Of a DNA stretch of 64,000 bases, positions 41,662 through 50,804 are shown piece after piece. Origin of the DNA: Streptomyces neyagawaensis (GTDB lineage: Bacteria; Actinomycetota; Actinomycetes; Streptomycetales; Streptomycetaceae); assembly GCF_023516595.1 (NCBI RefSeq), contig NZ_JAMGBG010000027.1, positions 62,001 through 126,000 on the forward strand. Reading direction: 5' to 3'. Position 1 is the first letter of the stretch, and the number at the start of each line of letters is the position of its first letter. The notes under the pieces are model-generated. The model saw only the letters and a program-made list of their open reading frames with translations, ran no database searches and had not been told where the DNA came from. A program made the position numbers and the translations under genes.

Positions 41662-42066
41662 ATGATCAAACGAGTCACCGTCCCCAGTCTTTTCCAGCCG
41701 CCGGTCTACTCGCACGCCTCGGTCGTCGAGGCCGGTACACGGCTCGCGTTCCTCGCCGGTTCCGTTCCGCTGGACGCCGACGGGAAGCTGGTCGGTGAGG
41801 GGGATCCGGTACGGCAGGCGCAGCAGGTGCTCGCGAATCTCGGGGAGCAACTGCGCGCGGTGGGCAGCGACTTCGCCCATGTCGTGGCGACCGATGTCTA
41901 TGTGGTGAGCAGCGAGCCCCGGGTCCTCTCCTCGGTCTGGGACGTCGTCGAGGCCTCCGGTCTCAGCATCGGCCCCCACTCGTCGACCCTCCTCGGCGTG
42001 GCCTGCCTGGGCTACACCGGCCAGTTGGTCGAGATCACGGCGACCGCGGTGGTGCCGGAGTCGTAG
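41662..42066 (+). CDS. RidA family protein (enamine/imine deaminase type)
   Basis: A 134-residue RidA/YjgF/UK114-fold protein. It opens FQPPVYSHASVVEAGTRLAFLAGSVP and has the family core QAQQVLANLGEQLRAVGSDFAHVVATDVYVV. The canonical RidA Arg (usually in R-P-A-R) lies in a different context (SSEPRVLSSVWDV), so it may belong to a Rid subfamily with altered activity. It typically hydrolyses reactive enamines or acts on related intermediates. Upstream (41380-41661) lies a promoter region with no recognised element. It converges on the racemase/NCS1 operon. Confidence 0.85.
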   Translation: MIKRVTVPSLFQPPVYSHASVVEAGTRLAFLAGSVPLDADGKLVGEGDPVRQAQQVLANLGEQLRAVGSDFAHVVATDVYVVSSEPRVLSSVWDVVEASGLSIGPHSSTLLGVACLGYTGQLVEITATAVVPES

Positions 42067-42180
42067 CGGATCCGGGGGGCGGGCGACGGCAGGGCCAGGA
42101 CGGCGGCCCGGTCCACGGCAGGCCAGGACGACGGCCCGGCGTACGGCGGGGCAGCCGCGGGGACCGGCGCGGCGCGCCCC

Positions 42181-42906
42181 TCATGCCGACCCCCGGCCGC
42201 CCCTCCCCCACACCCGCTGCTTGGCCAGCGGCTTCGCGTACGTCCCCGCCCGGCTGGTCTCCAACCCCAGCCCCACCAACGCCTCCGCCAGCTTCACGGC
42301 CGCCCCCACCCCGTCCACCACGGGAACGCCCACCTTCCCCGCCACCACCTGCTGCAACCCGGTCATGCCGGCGCACCCCAGTACCAGCACCTCCGCACCG
42401 GCGTCCCGGACCCGCCCTGCCGCGTCGACGAAGGCCCGCACCGTGCGGTCGGTGTCGTACAGGTCGAGGACGCCCAGCCCGGTCCCGACCACGCCCACGC
42501 AGTTGCGCCCCACACCGGCCGTCTCCAAGCTGTCCTCGATCTGCCCGCACGACCGTTCCAGGGTGGTGACCACCCCGTACCGCCGCCCGAGCAGACACGC
42601 GAGGTGCGCGGCGGCCTCGGTGATGTCGACGACGGGCACGTCCAGCAGTTCCCGCGCCCCTTCGCGCCCGTGTTCACCGAACCCGGCCATGACCACGGCG
42701 TCGTAGGGCTCGTCGTACGTGCGCAGGGTGTCGAGCACGGCCGCGGCCGACAGATAGCTGTCGAGCCAGCCCTCCGCGGACTCGGGCCCCCACGCCGGGG
42801 TCAGCCCGGTCACGGTGGTGCCCGGGCCTGCCGCGGCCCGGGCACCTCGCACGATCTCCTCGGTCATCTCCTGCGTGGTGTTGCAGTTGGTGACGACGAT
42901 CCGCAC
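42181..42906 (-). CDS. Aspartate/glutamate/hydantoin racemase family protein
   Basis: A 241-residue Asp/Glu-type racemase of the hydantoin/allantoin racemase branch. The first catalytic Cys region reads RIVVTNCNTTQEMTEEI. The second Cys occurs in EVLVLGCAGMTGLQ. VMAGFGEHGREGAREL is the usual substrate-binding loop. Its GTG lies after the permease stop with a short spacer and a GAGG within the permease end. Coupled to an NCS1 permease, it probably racemises an imported hydantoin-like or allantoin-like compound. The C-terminus is Arg/Gly-rich. Confidence 0.9.
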   Translation of the reverse strand: MRIVVTNCNTTQEMTEEIVRGARAAAGPGTTVTGLTPAWGPESAEGWLDSYLSAAAVLDTLRTYDEPYDAVVMAGFGEHGREGARELLDVPVVDITEAAAHLACLLGRRYGVVTTLERSCGQIEDSLETAGVGRNCVGVVGTGLGVLDLYDTDRTVRAFVDAAGRVRDAGAEVLVLGCAGMTGLQQVVAGKVGVPVVDGVGAAVKLAEALVGLGLETSRAGTYAKPLAKQRVWGRGGRGSA

Positions 42907-42911
42907 GCTTC

Positions 42912-44396
42912 TCAGACCTCCACGGTGACGGTCGGCTCGGTCTGCGTGGCCCCCTTCGCGGCACGCTCGTCGCGGCACAGCACCGCGTACAGCCCGGCGG
43001 CCAGCGCCGTTCCGATGAACCAGGAGTACGGGGCGACCGCGCTGAAGTCCTTCACCAGCGCGAGGACGGCGGAGACGGCGGCCGCGGGGAGGAACGCCCA
43101 GAGGGCCTTGGGGTTGACGCCCTTGCGGTAGTAGTACCGGGAGCCGGGCTGCGCGTTGAACAGTTCGTCGACGTCGATGCGTCCGCGCTTGACCCAGAAG
43201 TAGTCGAGCATGATCACACCGAACAGCGGGCCGAGGAACGCGCCGAGACCGCCGAGGAAGTAGTTGACGACGGTCGGGTTGGAGAAGAGGTTCCACGGGG
43301 TCACGACGAGCGCCGCGACCGTGCTGATCATGCCGCCCACCTTGAAGCTGATCTTCTGCGGCCAGACGTTGGCGAGGTCGTACGCGGGGGAGACGAAGTT
43401 CGCGACGATGTTGACGCCCATGGTGGCGATGGCGAAGGTCAGGGCGCCCAGCACGAGGATCCAGGTGTTGCCGATCTCCGCGACGAGGTACGCGGGGTCG
43501 GTGATCGCCTTGCCGAACACCTCGATGGACCCGGCGGTGACGATGACCGACACCACCACGAAGGCGGTGGAGTTGATCGGCAGTCCCCAGAAGTTGCCGC
43601 GCTTGACGGTCCGGTAGTCGGGGGCGAAGCGGGAGAAGTCGCAGAAGTTGAGCATCAGCGTGCCGTAGGTGGCGAGGACCAGGCCGATCGCGCCGAACCA
43701 CTGCCGCCACTGCTCACCGACGGAGACCGGGTGCGGGGTGGAGGTGAGGGAGATGGTCCAGTCGGCCTTGGCGAGGATCCACACCGCGAGCGCGATCATG
43801 ACCAGCCAGATCGCCGGGCCGCAGAAGTCCTGGAACTTCCGCACCGACTCCATGCCCTGGCTGATGATCACCGCCTGGATGAGCCAGAGGGCGACGAAGG
43901 TGATCCAGCCGAGCTGGTGCAGGCCGAGGAAGGAGCCGTGGGTCCAGGACTCCAGGCCCGGCCAGGCGGCCAGCAGCATGATGTTGACGGCGACGGACGC
44001 GAGATAGGTCTGGATGCCGTACCACATGATGGCGATCACGGCCCGGATGATGGCCGGGATGTTGGCGCCCCAGACACCGAAGCTGATGCGGCTGACGACG
44101 GGGAACGGCACACCGTGGCGCTGGCCGATCTTCCCCATCCAGTTCATGCCGATGTAGATGATCACGAAGCCGACGAGCAGCGATGTGAAGACCTGCCAGA
44201 CGTTCATGCCGAGGACGAGCAGTCCGGCGGCGAAGGTGTAGTTGCCGAGGTTGTGGACGTCGGACATCCACAGGGCGAAGAGGTCGAAGACCTTCCAGTT
44301 GCGCTTGTCGGCGGGGGCGAGGTCTTCGTTGGTGAGGCGGGGGTCGGGCACGAACGCGGTGGTGGTGGTTGCTTCGGCGGGATCGGCGAGGGACAC
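42912..44396 (-). CDS. NCS1 family nucleobase/hydantoin:cation symporter
   Basis: A 12-TM secondary importer of the NCS1 family (494 residues), related to Mhp1 and allantoin/uracil permeases. Family landmarks include RLTNEDLAPADKRNWK, FALWMSDVHNLGNYTFAAG, GMNWMGKIGQRHGVPFPVV, CDFSRFAPDYRTVKRG and PAYDLANVWPQKISFKVGG. GTG 44396 follows GGAGG and starts two acidic Ala-rich residues before the motif. It is co-transcribed with the racemase. Regulation by the divergent GntR gene through a palindromic operator is likely. Confidence 0.95.
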   Translation of the reverse strand: MSLADPAEATTTTAFVPDPRLTNEDLAPADKRNWKVFDLFALWMSDVHNLGNYTFAAGLLVLGMNVWQVFTSLLVGFVIIYIGMNWMGKIGQRHGVPFPVVSRISFGVWGANIPAIIRAVIAIMWYGIQTYLASVAVNIMLLAAWPGLESWTHGSFLGLHQLGWITFVALWLIQAVIISQGMESVRKFQDFCGPAIWLVMIALAVWILAKADWTISLTSTPHPVSVGEQWRQWFGAIGLVLATYGTLMLNFCDFSRFAPDYRTVKRGNFWGLPINSTAFVVVSVIVTAGSIEVFGKAITDPAYLVAEIGNTWILVLGALTFAIATMGVNIVANFVSPAYDLANVWPQKISFKVGGMISTVAALVVTPWNLFSNPTVVNYFLGGLGAFLGPLFGVIMLDYFWVKRGRIDVDELFNAQPGSRYYYRKGVNPKALWAFLPAAAVSAVLALVKDFSAVAPYSWFIGTALAAGLYAVLCRDERAAKGATQTEPTVTVEV

Positions 44397-44452
44397 GGGG
44401 CCTCCGGGAGCGAGAGGAGGAGACGGGGAGGGAGCGGACCGCGCGCAGGAGT

Positions 44453-44466
44453 TTTGGTATACCAAA
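44453..44466. promoter_or_regulatory. GntR-type palindromic operator
   Basis: TTTGGTATACCAAA, a perfect 14-bp palindrome, lies 57 bases from the permease start and 92 bases from the divergent GntR start. On the minus strand a -35-like TTGACG (44484-44489) sits about 17 bases upstream of its first bases, so repressor binding would cover the -10. The TGGTATACCA core fits the FadR-type GntR operator style. Confidence 0.8.
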
Positions 44467-44557
44467 CTCCCGCCATGGTCCGCCGTCAACCGTTCGGACC
44501 GATGTCGCTGTTGTTAACGACCCGTAAAACGCCTCGGGCGTCGGCGAGGATGGCCTC

Positions 44558-45277
44558 ATGAGCTCCCTGGCTCCTGAAGGAGCGAAGATCGAAACCCTCG
44601 GTCCTCTCGGTGCGGTGCGCGAGCGGGTTCTGGGGACCCTGCGGCAGGACATCATCGCGGGCCGGCTCCGTCCGGGCGACCGGCTGGTCGAGCGCGAGCT
44701 GGCCGATCGTTTCGGGGTCTCACGGGTCCCGGTCCGCGAGGCGATCCGCGCGCTGGTCGCCGAGGGCTTCGTCCTCTTCGAGACACCGCGGCGCACGGTG
44801 GTCCGTCGTCTCACCAGGGCGGACGTCGCGGAACTCTTCGAACTGCGCGAGGCGTTGGAGGTGTACGCCGCCGGACTCGCCGCCACCCGCGCCACGCCGG
44901 AGAGCCTGACCGAGCTGTCGGCCCTGCTCGACCAGGCGGCGGCCGCGACCCGTGCCGGTGACGCCGAGGCGATCACCGACATCAACACCCGCTTCCACGA
45001 TCGTGTCCTCGCCATGGCCGGCAACAGCCTGCTCATCTCCGTCATGGAGCCGGTCGACGGCCGTCTGCGCTGGCTCACCCGCCAGAACACGGAGTGGCCG
45101 CAGCTCCTCACCGAACACCGCGAGCTGTACGAGGCGATCGCCTCCGGCGACCCCGACCGCGCCCGAAGCCACGCCCTCACCCACGTCCAGACCAACTACC
45201 GCTCCACCGTGCGGCACCTTTTCGAGGAGGACGAGATGGGGGGCGAGGGCGGAGGCGGAGGCGGAGGGGAAGGCTAG
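44558..45277 (+). CDS. GntR family regulator with FCD domain
   Basis: An FadR-subfamily repressor. The N-terminal winged helix includes RPGDRLVERELADRFGVSRVPVREAIRALVAEGF. The C-terminal FCD ligand domain has the metal-binding pattern (TDINTRFHDRVLAMAGN and TEHRELYEAIASGD). It is divergent from the permease/racemase operon, whose promoter carries a perfect palindrome, so it most likely represses that import pathway. The C-terminus ends in an acidic then Gly-rich tail encoded by GGCGGA hexamers, which is probably not functional. Confidence 0.95.
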   Translation: MSSLAPEGAKIETLGPLGAVRERVLGTLRQDIIAGRLRPGDRLVERELADRFGVSRVPVREAIRALVAEGFVLFETPRRTVVRRLTRADVAELFELREALEVYAAGLAATRATPESLTELSALLDQAAAATRAGDAEAITDINTRFHDRVLAMAGNSLLISVMEPVDGRLRWLTRQNTEWPQLLTEHRELYEAIASGDPDRARSHALTHVQTNYRSTVRHLFEEDEMGGEGGGGGGGEG

Positions 45278-45382
45278 GGCGACCGAGGTGGTGGCAGATG
45301 GCAGAGGGGACTGGGCGGGACGGGCGTGGCCGAGGGGCGCGCCCCGGCTCCCGCCGCCGCTCCCGCTCCCGCCCCCGCCATC

Positions 45383-46360
45383 TCACCCCTTGGCGTACTT
45401 GTCCGTCGCGTCCACCAGCGCCTGTGTCATGTCCGGCGCGCCCGCGTTGTGGCCCACGTCGTCGATGAGGACCAACTCGCTGCCGGGCCAGGCGTGGTGG
45501 AGGCGCCAGACGATGCCGAGGAGGTTGCCGGGGTCGAGGCTGCCCTGTACGAGGGTGCCGGGGATGCCCTTGAGCACTCGCACGTCGCGCAGCACGACAC
45601 CGTCAACGCCCGCACTGCCCCCGCCGCCCTCATCGAGGAAGTGGCCGTTGCCCCAGTAGTGGGTGACGGTACGGGCGAAGCCGTAGCGGAACACGGGGTC
45701 CTCGTAGCGCGGAACGGAGCGGGGTGGCTGTGCCGCGATGGCCGTCTCCCAGTCGGTCCAGGCCCTCGCGGCGCGCGCCCGTACCTCCGCGTCGGGCGAT
45801 TCGAGCAGCCGGTTGTAGGCGGCGGCGAGGTTGCCGTCCCGCTCGCCCTCGGGCAGCTCCGCGAGGAACCGCTCGAACGCCTCCGGGAAGAGCCGGCCGA
45901 GGCCCCGGGTCAGCAGGGCGACCTCGGCGTCGGAGCCCGATGCGACCCCCGTCAGCACCAGCTCGGACACGGCACCCGGATGCGTCTGCGCGTACCGCAG
46001 CCCGAGCACCGACCCCCACGACACACCCCACACAAGCCATCGCTCGATCCCGAGGTGCCGTCGCAGCAGCTCCAGATCGGCGAGGAGACGAGGCGTCGTG
46101 TTGACGCTCATGTCCGTCTCGTACGCGCTCGCCGGCGGTGTCGAACGCCCGCAGCCGCGCTGGTCCAGCAGCACGATCCGGTACGCGTCGGGGTCGAACA
46201 GGCGCCGGAACCAGGGGCCCGCCTGGGATCCGGGCCCACCGTGCAGCACCAGCGCGGGCTTGCCCCGCGGGTTCCCGCAGACCTCCCAGTACACGTGGTT
46301 GCCGTCACCGACGTCGAGCATGCCGCGGTCGTACGGTTCGATCTCGGGATAGAGAGGCAT
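45383..46360 (-). CDS. pip: Proline iminopeptidase
   Basis: A cytoplasmic alpha/beta hydrolase (S33) cleaving N-terminal proline from peptides. The oxyanion motif is LVLHGGPGSQAGPWF, the nucleophile Ser is in WGVSWGSVLGL, and the catalytic Asp and His come late (QGSLDPGN and DDVGHNAG). DQRGCGRSTPPA is also typical. At 325 residues it has the usual length. It is a single gene, convergent with the GntR gene. Confidence 0.95.
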   Translation of the reverse strand: MPLYPEIEPYDRGMLDVGDGNHVYWEVCGNPRGKPALVLHGGPGSQAGPWFRRLFDPDAYRIVLLDQRGCGRSTPPASAYETDMSVNTTPRLLADLELLRRHLGIERWLVWGVSWGSVLGLRYAQTHPGAVSELVLTGVASGSDAEVALLTRGLGRLFPEAFERFLAELPEGERDGNLAAAYNRLLESPDAEVRARAARAWTDWETAIAAQPPRSVPRYEDPVFRYGFARTVTHYWGNGHFLDEGGGGSAGVDGVVLRDVRVLKGIPGTLVQGSLDPGNLLGIVWRLHHAWPGSELVLIDDVGHNAGAPDMTQALVDATDKYAKG

Positions 46361-46469
46361 TGCGCGACCCTAGAGGGCGCACGACACCATCGGCAGCCGC
46401 TTTTCCGCCGCCCCGGAGCGGGGCCCGGTCAAACCCGGCGGACGCCCACGCCGTCGCCCGCTCCCGCCC

Positions 46470-47267
46470 CTACGAGGTGACGCTCAGCCCGGCCGCTCCG
46501 GCAGCCGTGCGCAGGACGTCCCGGAGCATGTCCGGGGTCAGCCGGCCGGTGAACGTGTTGCGCTGGCTCACGTGGAAGCAGCCGAAGAGATCGAGCCCGT
46601 CCAGCGGTACGCGGGTGCCGTGGCCGAAGACCGGTCGGGGCCGGGGTACCCGCCAGCCCGCCTCGGCGAGCGCGGGCAACGCGGCCTGCCAGCCGAACGC
46701 ACCCAGGACGAGCACGGCCCGCAACGAGGGCCGCAGCAGCTCCAGCTCACTGACCAGCCACGGTCGGCACGTGTCGCGTTCCTCGGGGGTCGGCTTGTTG
46801 GCGGGCGGTGCGCAGTGCACGGGTGAGGTGATCCGTACGCCGTGGAGTTGCAGGCCGTCGTCGACGCCGACCGCGGTGCCGCGCGAGGCGAGGCCCACGT
46901 CGTGCAGCGCCGCGTACAGCACGTCGCCCGAGCGGTCGCCGGTGAACATCCGCCCGGTGCGGTTCGCGCCGTGCGCGGCTGGGGCGAGCCCGACGATCAG
47001 CAGCGCCGCGTCGGACGGTCCGAAGCCGGGCACCGGACGACCCCAGTACTCCTGGTCGGCGAACGCGGCCCGCTTGGTCCGCGCCACCTCTTCCCGCCAG
47101 GCGACCAGCCGGGGGCAGGCCCGGCATCCGGTGATCCGGGCGTCGAGCGCGTCCAGCCCGCTCCCACCACCGAACCCGGGGTGCCCTCCGCCCACGCCTC
47201 CACCATCCCGGCCACCGTCGCCGCCATCATCCCGGCCACCGCCACCGCCGCCTTCACCGCTGCGCAT
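46470..47267 (-). CDS. Family 5 uracil-DNA glycosylase (UDGb)
   Basis: A base-excision-repair enzyme removing uracil, hypoxanthine or related bases from DNA. Motif A is [15 protein letters not shown], typical of family 5. A [4Fe-4S] cluster is likely held by the Cys of [10 protein letters not shown] plus [19 protein letters not shown]. Motif B is in [10 protein letters not shown]. The N-terminal ~40 residues are almost pure Gly/Asp/Arg and probably disordered; the true start may be further inside. It lies 61 bases from the divergent S4 gene. Confidence 0.92.
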   Translation of the reverse strand: MRSGEGGGGGGRDDGGDGGRDGGGVGGGHPGFGGGSGLDALDARITGCRACPRLVAWREEVARTKRAAFADQEYWGRPVPGFGPSDAALLIVGLAPAAHGANRTGRMFTGDRSGDVLYAALHDVGLASRGTAVGVDDGLQLHGVRITSPVHCAPPANKPTPEERDTCRPWLVSELELLRPSLRAVLVLGAFGWQAALPALAEAGWRVPRPRPVFGHGTRVPLDGLDLFGCFHVSQRNTFTGRLTPDMLRDVLRTAAGAAGLSVTS

Positions 47268-47328
47268 GTCTCCACGGTACGGCCGGTGATCTCCTCCCCC
47301 GTCGGCACCAGGAAGCTAAGGTCGATGC

Positions 47329-47835
47329 ATGGCTTCTGAAGGAACGGGCGAGCGGACGGACGGCCCTGGCACCACGCACCGGGATCCCGGCGCCGCGGCG
47401 GCCGCCGCCGAGGCCGCGCGGCCCACGGGCGGCGAGACCGTGCGCATCGACAGCTGGATCTGGTCCGTCCGCCTGGTCAAGACCCGCTCCATGGGGGCGA
47501 CGGCTTGCCGGGGTGGGCACGTCCGCGTCAACGGCGAGCGGGTCAAGCCGGCGTACGCGGTGCGTGTCGGCGACGAGGTACGGCTCCGCCAGGCCGGTGG
47601 GCATGAGCGGATCGTCGTGGTCAAGCGTCTGATCCGTAAGCGGGTCGGCGCGCCTGTCGCCGCCGAGTGCTACGTGGACAACTCGCCGCCGCCCCCGCCT
47701 CGCGAGGCCATCGCCCCCGCCGGTATCCGCGACCGGGGAGCCGGTCGCCCGACCAAGCGCGACCGCCGGGACCTCGAACGCCTCCGCGGCCTCACCGACT
47801 CCGCGAACGCCGCCCGCGCCCGCCGCGACGACTGA
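47329..47835 (+). CDS. S4 domain RNA-binding protein (HslR/Hsp15-like)
   Basis: An N-terminal disordered stretch (about 1-35) precedes a compact S4 domain: VRIDSWIWSVRLVKTRSMGATACRGGHVRVNGERVKPAY followed by VGDEVRLRQ. The C-terminus is Arg/Lys-rich (RGAGRPTKRDRRDLERLRG). The pattern matches Hsp15-type proteins, which bind stalled 50S subunits carrying tRNA. It may act in ribosome rescue or rRNA/tRNA binding. ATG 47329 has a modest ribosome site; the domain itself is clear. Confidence 0.92.
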   Translation: MASEGTGERTDGPGTTHRDPGAAAAAAEAARPTGGETVRIDSWIWSVRLVKTRSMGATACRGGHVRVNGERVKPAYAVRVGDEVRLRQAGGHERIVVVKRLIRKRVGAPVAAECYVDNSPPPPPREAIAPAGIRDRGAGRPTKRDRRDLERLRGLTDSANAARARRDD

Positions 47836-47885
47836 CGGCGGCCGAGCGGCACCCGGCTCCACCGCGGCACGCCGTGCCCCGTTGA

Positions 47886-48425
47886 TCACGCCGTCCGTCG
47901 CGGCAGCCGCGTCAGTCCGGCCACGTCCTCCCGCCGTGCCCAGGCGATGACGAGCAGCGGCACCATCAGGATCAGCGGGGTCGCCGCGTACTCCCCGTCG
48001 AAGACGGCGACCTGGGTGATGAACGCCCCCACCATCAGCGCGCTCAACGACACCCCGGCGACCGAGGCCAGCGCGGGGATCACCAGCCCGATCGCGCCCG
48101 CCAGTTCGAGCGCGCCGATGGTGTACATACCCGCGCTGCCCCAGCCGAGCGTCTCGAAGGACTCGGCGGCCGACGGGTGCGCTATCAGCTTGGGCAGCGC
48201 GCTCGCGACCGCGAAGAACAACGCGAGCACGATCTGCAGTGCGCCCAGCGAGATCCGGGCCCGCCGGCTGCGCGCCCGGCCCTTCGTGCCCGTGCCGGAA
48301 GCCGAGGCCGTGACCGCGGCAGTGGCGGGGGCGGGGGCAGGGGCAGGGGCAGGGGCAGGGGCAGGGGCAGGGGCAGGGGCAGTAGAGGTGGCGGCTCGGG
48401 AGGTGGGAGCGGTGGTCTCGGACAT
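47886..48425 (-). CDS. DoxX family membrane protein with Ala-Pro repeat
   Basis: A 179-residue protein with four TM segments of the DoxX type (QIVLALFFAVASALPKLI and GMYTIGALELAGAIGLVIPAL). DoxX proteins partner with quinone or thiol redox systems; the molecular role here is unknown. The first ~45 residues are an (AP)n stretch encoded by a GGGGCA hexanucleotide run, which should be slippage-prone. It lies divergent from nothing nearby and converges on the S4 gene. Confidence 0.9.
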   Translation of the reverse strand: MSETTAPTSRAATSTAPAPAPAPAPAPAPAPAPATAAVTASASGTGTKGRARSRRARISLGALQIVLALFFAVASALPKLIAHPSAAESFETLGWGSAGMYTIGALELAGAIGLVIPALASVAGVSLSALMVGAFITQVAVFDGEYAATPLILMVPLLVIAWARREDVAGLTRLPRRTA

Positions 48426-48596
48426 GAGGTCTCCTGGCGGAAGCGGTGCGTCGTGCCTGTCACAGAGACAGACCGGCGACCTCTCCCGAACTCATCGGTC
48501 CCGAGCGGATTTTCACGCGAAACCACTCAGACCCCGCGCGCCCTGTCAGCCGTCTCACCACATGCCCCGTCAGCCGTCCCACCCGCGCGGGCCCTC

Positions 48597-49289
48597 TCAC
48601 CCCACCGGCACCGCCCGCACCCACGTCCGGTCCTCCGTCAGATACCGGTCCACCTTCAGCCCCGACTCTCCCAGCGCCTCCTCGAACTGCTCCCTCGTCA
48701 TCGGCCGCACCCGGAACGTCTGGGTCCACTCGCCGTCCGGGAAGTGGTACTCCGCGTGCACCGAGCGGACCCCGTCCCCCACCGACTCGCTCGACGCGAT
48801 ACGGACCGTGAAACCACGGGCGTCGACCCGCTCCCGGGGCACATCCGTGTGGTAGTTCTCCCCCTCGCGCTGGATCAGCACGATGCCGTCGTCCGCGACG
48901 TGCCGCAGGCACGTGGCGAGCAGTCCGCGCCGCAGCTCGCGATCGCCGGTGTGGACGAGGAACGACGCGAGCAGCACCACGTCGAACTTCTCGCCCAGGT
49001 CCAGTTCCTCGATGGGGCTGCGTATCGTCCGCGCCCCGCGCACCCGCTCCAGCATCTCCGCCGACTCGTCCACGGCCGTGACCGTGAAGCCCCGTTCGAT
49101 CAGGGGGTGGGTCATGCGGCCCACCCCGCTGCCCAGTTCGAGAATGCTCGCCCCCGCGGGCGCGGCGGCGGTGATCACCTCCGGCTCGTCTCCCACCGGC
49201 AGTCGTGTGTACACCTCGACCGCGCAGCCGTCCGGGGTGATCGCCCCCGGCCCCGTCCCCTGAAACCCTTCACGCGTCTGGATGCTCAT
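48597..49289 (-). CDS. Class I SAM-dependent methyltransferase
   Basis: A 230-residue methyltransferase: motif I SILELGSGVGRMTHPLI, then VTAVDESAEMLERV and the middle strand KFDVVLLASFLVHT. The C-terminus binds a small substrate (LIQREGENYHTDV). Substrate unknown. Its start is 38 bases from the stop of the acyltransferase gene on the same strand, so they may be co-transcribed. Confidence 0.88.
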   Translation of the reverse strand: MSIQTREGFQGTGPGAITPDGCAVEVYTRLPVGDEPEVITAAAPAGASILELGSGVGRMTHPLIERGFTVTAVDESAEMLERVRGARTIRSPIEELDLGEKFDVVLLASFLVHTGDRELRRGLLATCLRHVADDGIVLIQREGENYHTDVPRERVDARGFTVRIASSESVGDGVRSVHAEYHFPDGEWTQTFRVRPMTREQFEEALGESGLKVDRYLTEDRTWVRAVPVG

Positions 49290-49326
49290 ATCCGTTCAAC
49301 GGCCGGGCGGACACGGGCCGTTCCGC

Positions 49327-50340
49327 TCATCCCTCACCCGATGGGGTGAACCTGAACCAACCGTGCCCGCTGTACCAGTGCTCCCCGGCCCGCAGATGGT
49401 CTCCGACGGCCCGTTCGAGACGTGTCCGGCGCGGCAGTGTCTCCACCGGCAGGTCGGGGTCGCCGAACACGAAACGAAGGGGCAGGCCGTCCTTCGGTTC
49501 GCTGTTTCCGCAGGTGATGTGGAACCGCTCCTGGAAGCGGACGATGTTGGAGTCCGCCGGCAGATACCGCTTCAGCTGCGGGTCGAGCAGCCACGAGTGG
49601 CAGCAGGCGGCGGTGTGGCGCTCCGTCGGGAAGTGCCTCGGGAAGAACTCCCGGGCCAGCGCGAGCGACCGGTCGCACGCCTCCGGTGTCAGAGGGCCCG
49701 CGTAGTCGGGTATGTGCAGGTCGAGGCAGTGCTCCCCGGGCCGCAGCGCCAGGCCGGCCGCCGCGAGCGCGACGCCCTCCCGGCCGCCCAGCCGGGTCCG
49801 CTGGAACTGCAGCCGCCCGAGCTGGAACAGCTCCCCGTGGAAGTGGAGCGAGAACCAGCCGGGCGCCACGAGCCCGCCCACCCCGTACCTCCGGCGGTGC
49901 AGCACGAGACCCCGGCCCACGTCCGCGAGGGTACGCCGGGAGATGTCCTCGGGGATGCCCCGCTCCCGGTGGTACGCCCGCACGTACGGCAGGGCGGCGA
50001 CGAGGACGTACACGGGGAAGTATCGGCCCAGCGAACCGGACTCCAGCGGCAACGGCCGCAGTCTCAGCCCTTTGCCGATCTTCCCCATGTCCCGTACGAG
50101 ACCCCGTACGCACCGTCCGAGGAGCGCGGTCGCCTCCTCGTCGTCCATCAGCGTCCGGCGCAGCGCGACCAGGTCGTTGACGTCCTCGTACGGCACGGCC
50201 AGGTCCTGCAGGACGTCCGGGAGCTCCTCGGCGCCGGGCAGCCACGCGCGGGGCCTGCCCGGCGCCTCCTCGTCGTTCTCCTCCAGCTCCTTGAGCCACT
50301 CGGCGAGCCTCTCGTCCGCCCGCACCACATCCCAGAGCAC
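49327..50340 (-). CDS. Two-domain GNAT-like acyltransferase
   Basis: A 337-residue protein resembling streptomycete acyltransferases with an N-terminal NAT_N-like and a C-terminal GNAT-like domain. Distinctive segments are GLVAPGWFSLHFHGELFQLGRLQFQR, HIPDYAGPLTP, and TAACCHSWLLDPQLKRYLPADSNIVRFQ. The substrate is unknown. GTG 50340 has GAGG six bases upstream. The methyltransferase gene follows on the same strand. Confidence 0.85.
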   Translation of the reverse strand: MLWDVVRADERLAEWLKELEENDEEAPGRPRAWLPGAEELPDVLQDLAVPYEDVNDLVALRRTLMDDEEATALLGRCVRGLVRDMGKIGKGLRLRPLPLESGSLGRYFPVYVLVAALPYVRAYHRERGIPEDISRRTLADVGRGLVLHRRRYGVGGLVAPGWFSLHFHGELFQLGRLQFQRTRLGGREGVALAAAGLALRPGEHCLDLHIPDYAGPLTPEACDRSLALAREFFPRHFPTERHTAACCHSWLLDPQLKRYLPADSNIVRFQERFHITCGNSEPKDGLPLRFVFGDPDLPVETLPRRTRLERAVGDHLRAGEHWYSGHGWFRFTPSGEG

Positions 50341-50508
50341 CTTCGGCCTCCCCCGTCACTCCACACCGTCTCCTGGAGAACGCACGAGCCGAAGAGTACG
50401 TTTCCGAGTAGGACGAACCGGACAAGCGCAGACAAGAGGACGCACAGGGGCAGGAGGGTCAGAAGGACGGAAGAGCGAAAAGGGCGGGAGCGGGAGGCGG
50501 TGGTTCCG

Positions 50509-50775
50509 ATGCGTACGGGCAGTGAACCGAGGACGGCGCGCAGTCCGCTGCGGATGCGGCTCTGGATGAGCGTGTGGGGTGTGATCTGGGCGGTCCTGGG
50601 GACCGTGGCCTTCGCAGTCGTCGGCCGCCCCGGCTGGGCGGCCGTCTGCGGTGCGGTGTTCCTGATCGCCGCCGTCGACGCCATGGTGATCGTGCGCCAT
50701 ATACGCGAGGGCGCGCACTACCAGCCGGGCCGTGACGTCCCGCCGTACCAGCCGCCGGACCCGCGCCACCCGTAG
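50509..50775 (+). CDS. Small membrane protein
   Basis: An 88-residue protein with two adjacent TM segments (SVWGVIWAVLGTVAFAVV and GWAAVCGAVFLIAAVDAMVI), a basic N-terminus and a Pro-rich tail (YQPPDPRHP). I do not recognise a named family. ATG 50509 follows GGGAGG at a rather long distance; GTG 50500 is an alternative. Coding bias and the clean hydrophobic pattern support it. Confidence 0.7.
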   Translation: MRTGSEPRTARSPLRMRLWMSVWGVIWAVLGTVAFAVVGRPGWAAVCGAVFLIAAVDAMVIVRHIREGAHYQPGRDVPPYQPPDPRHP

Positions 50776-50804
50776 CGGCGGCGCGTCACGCGCTCCGGCG
50801 GCCG

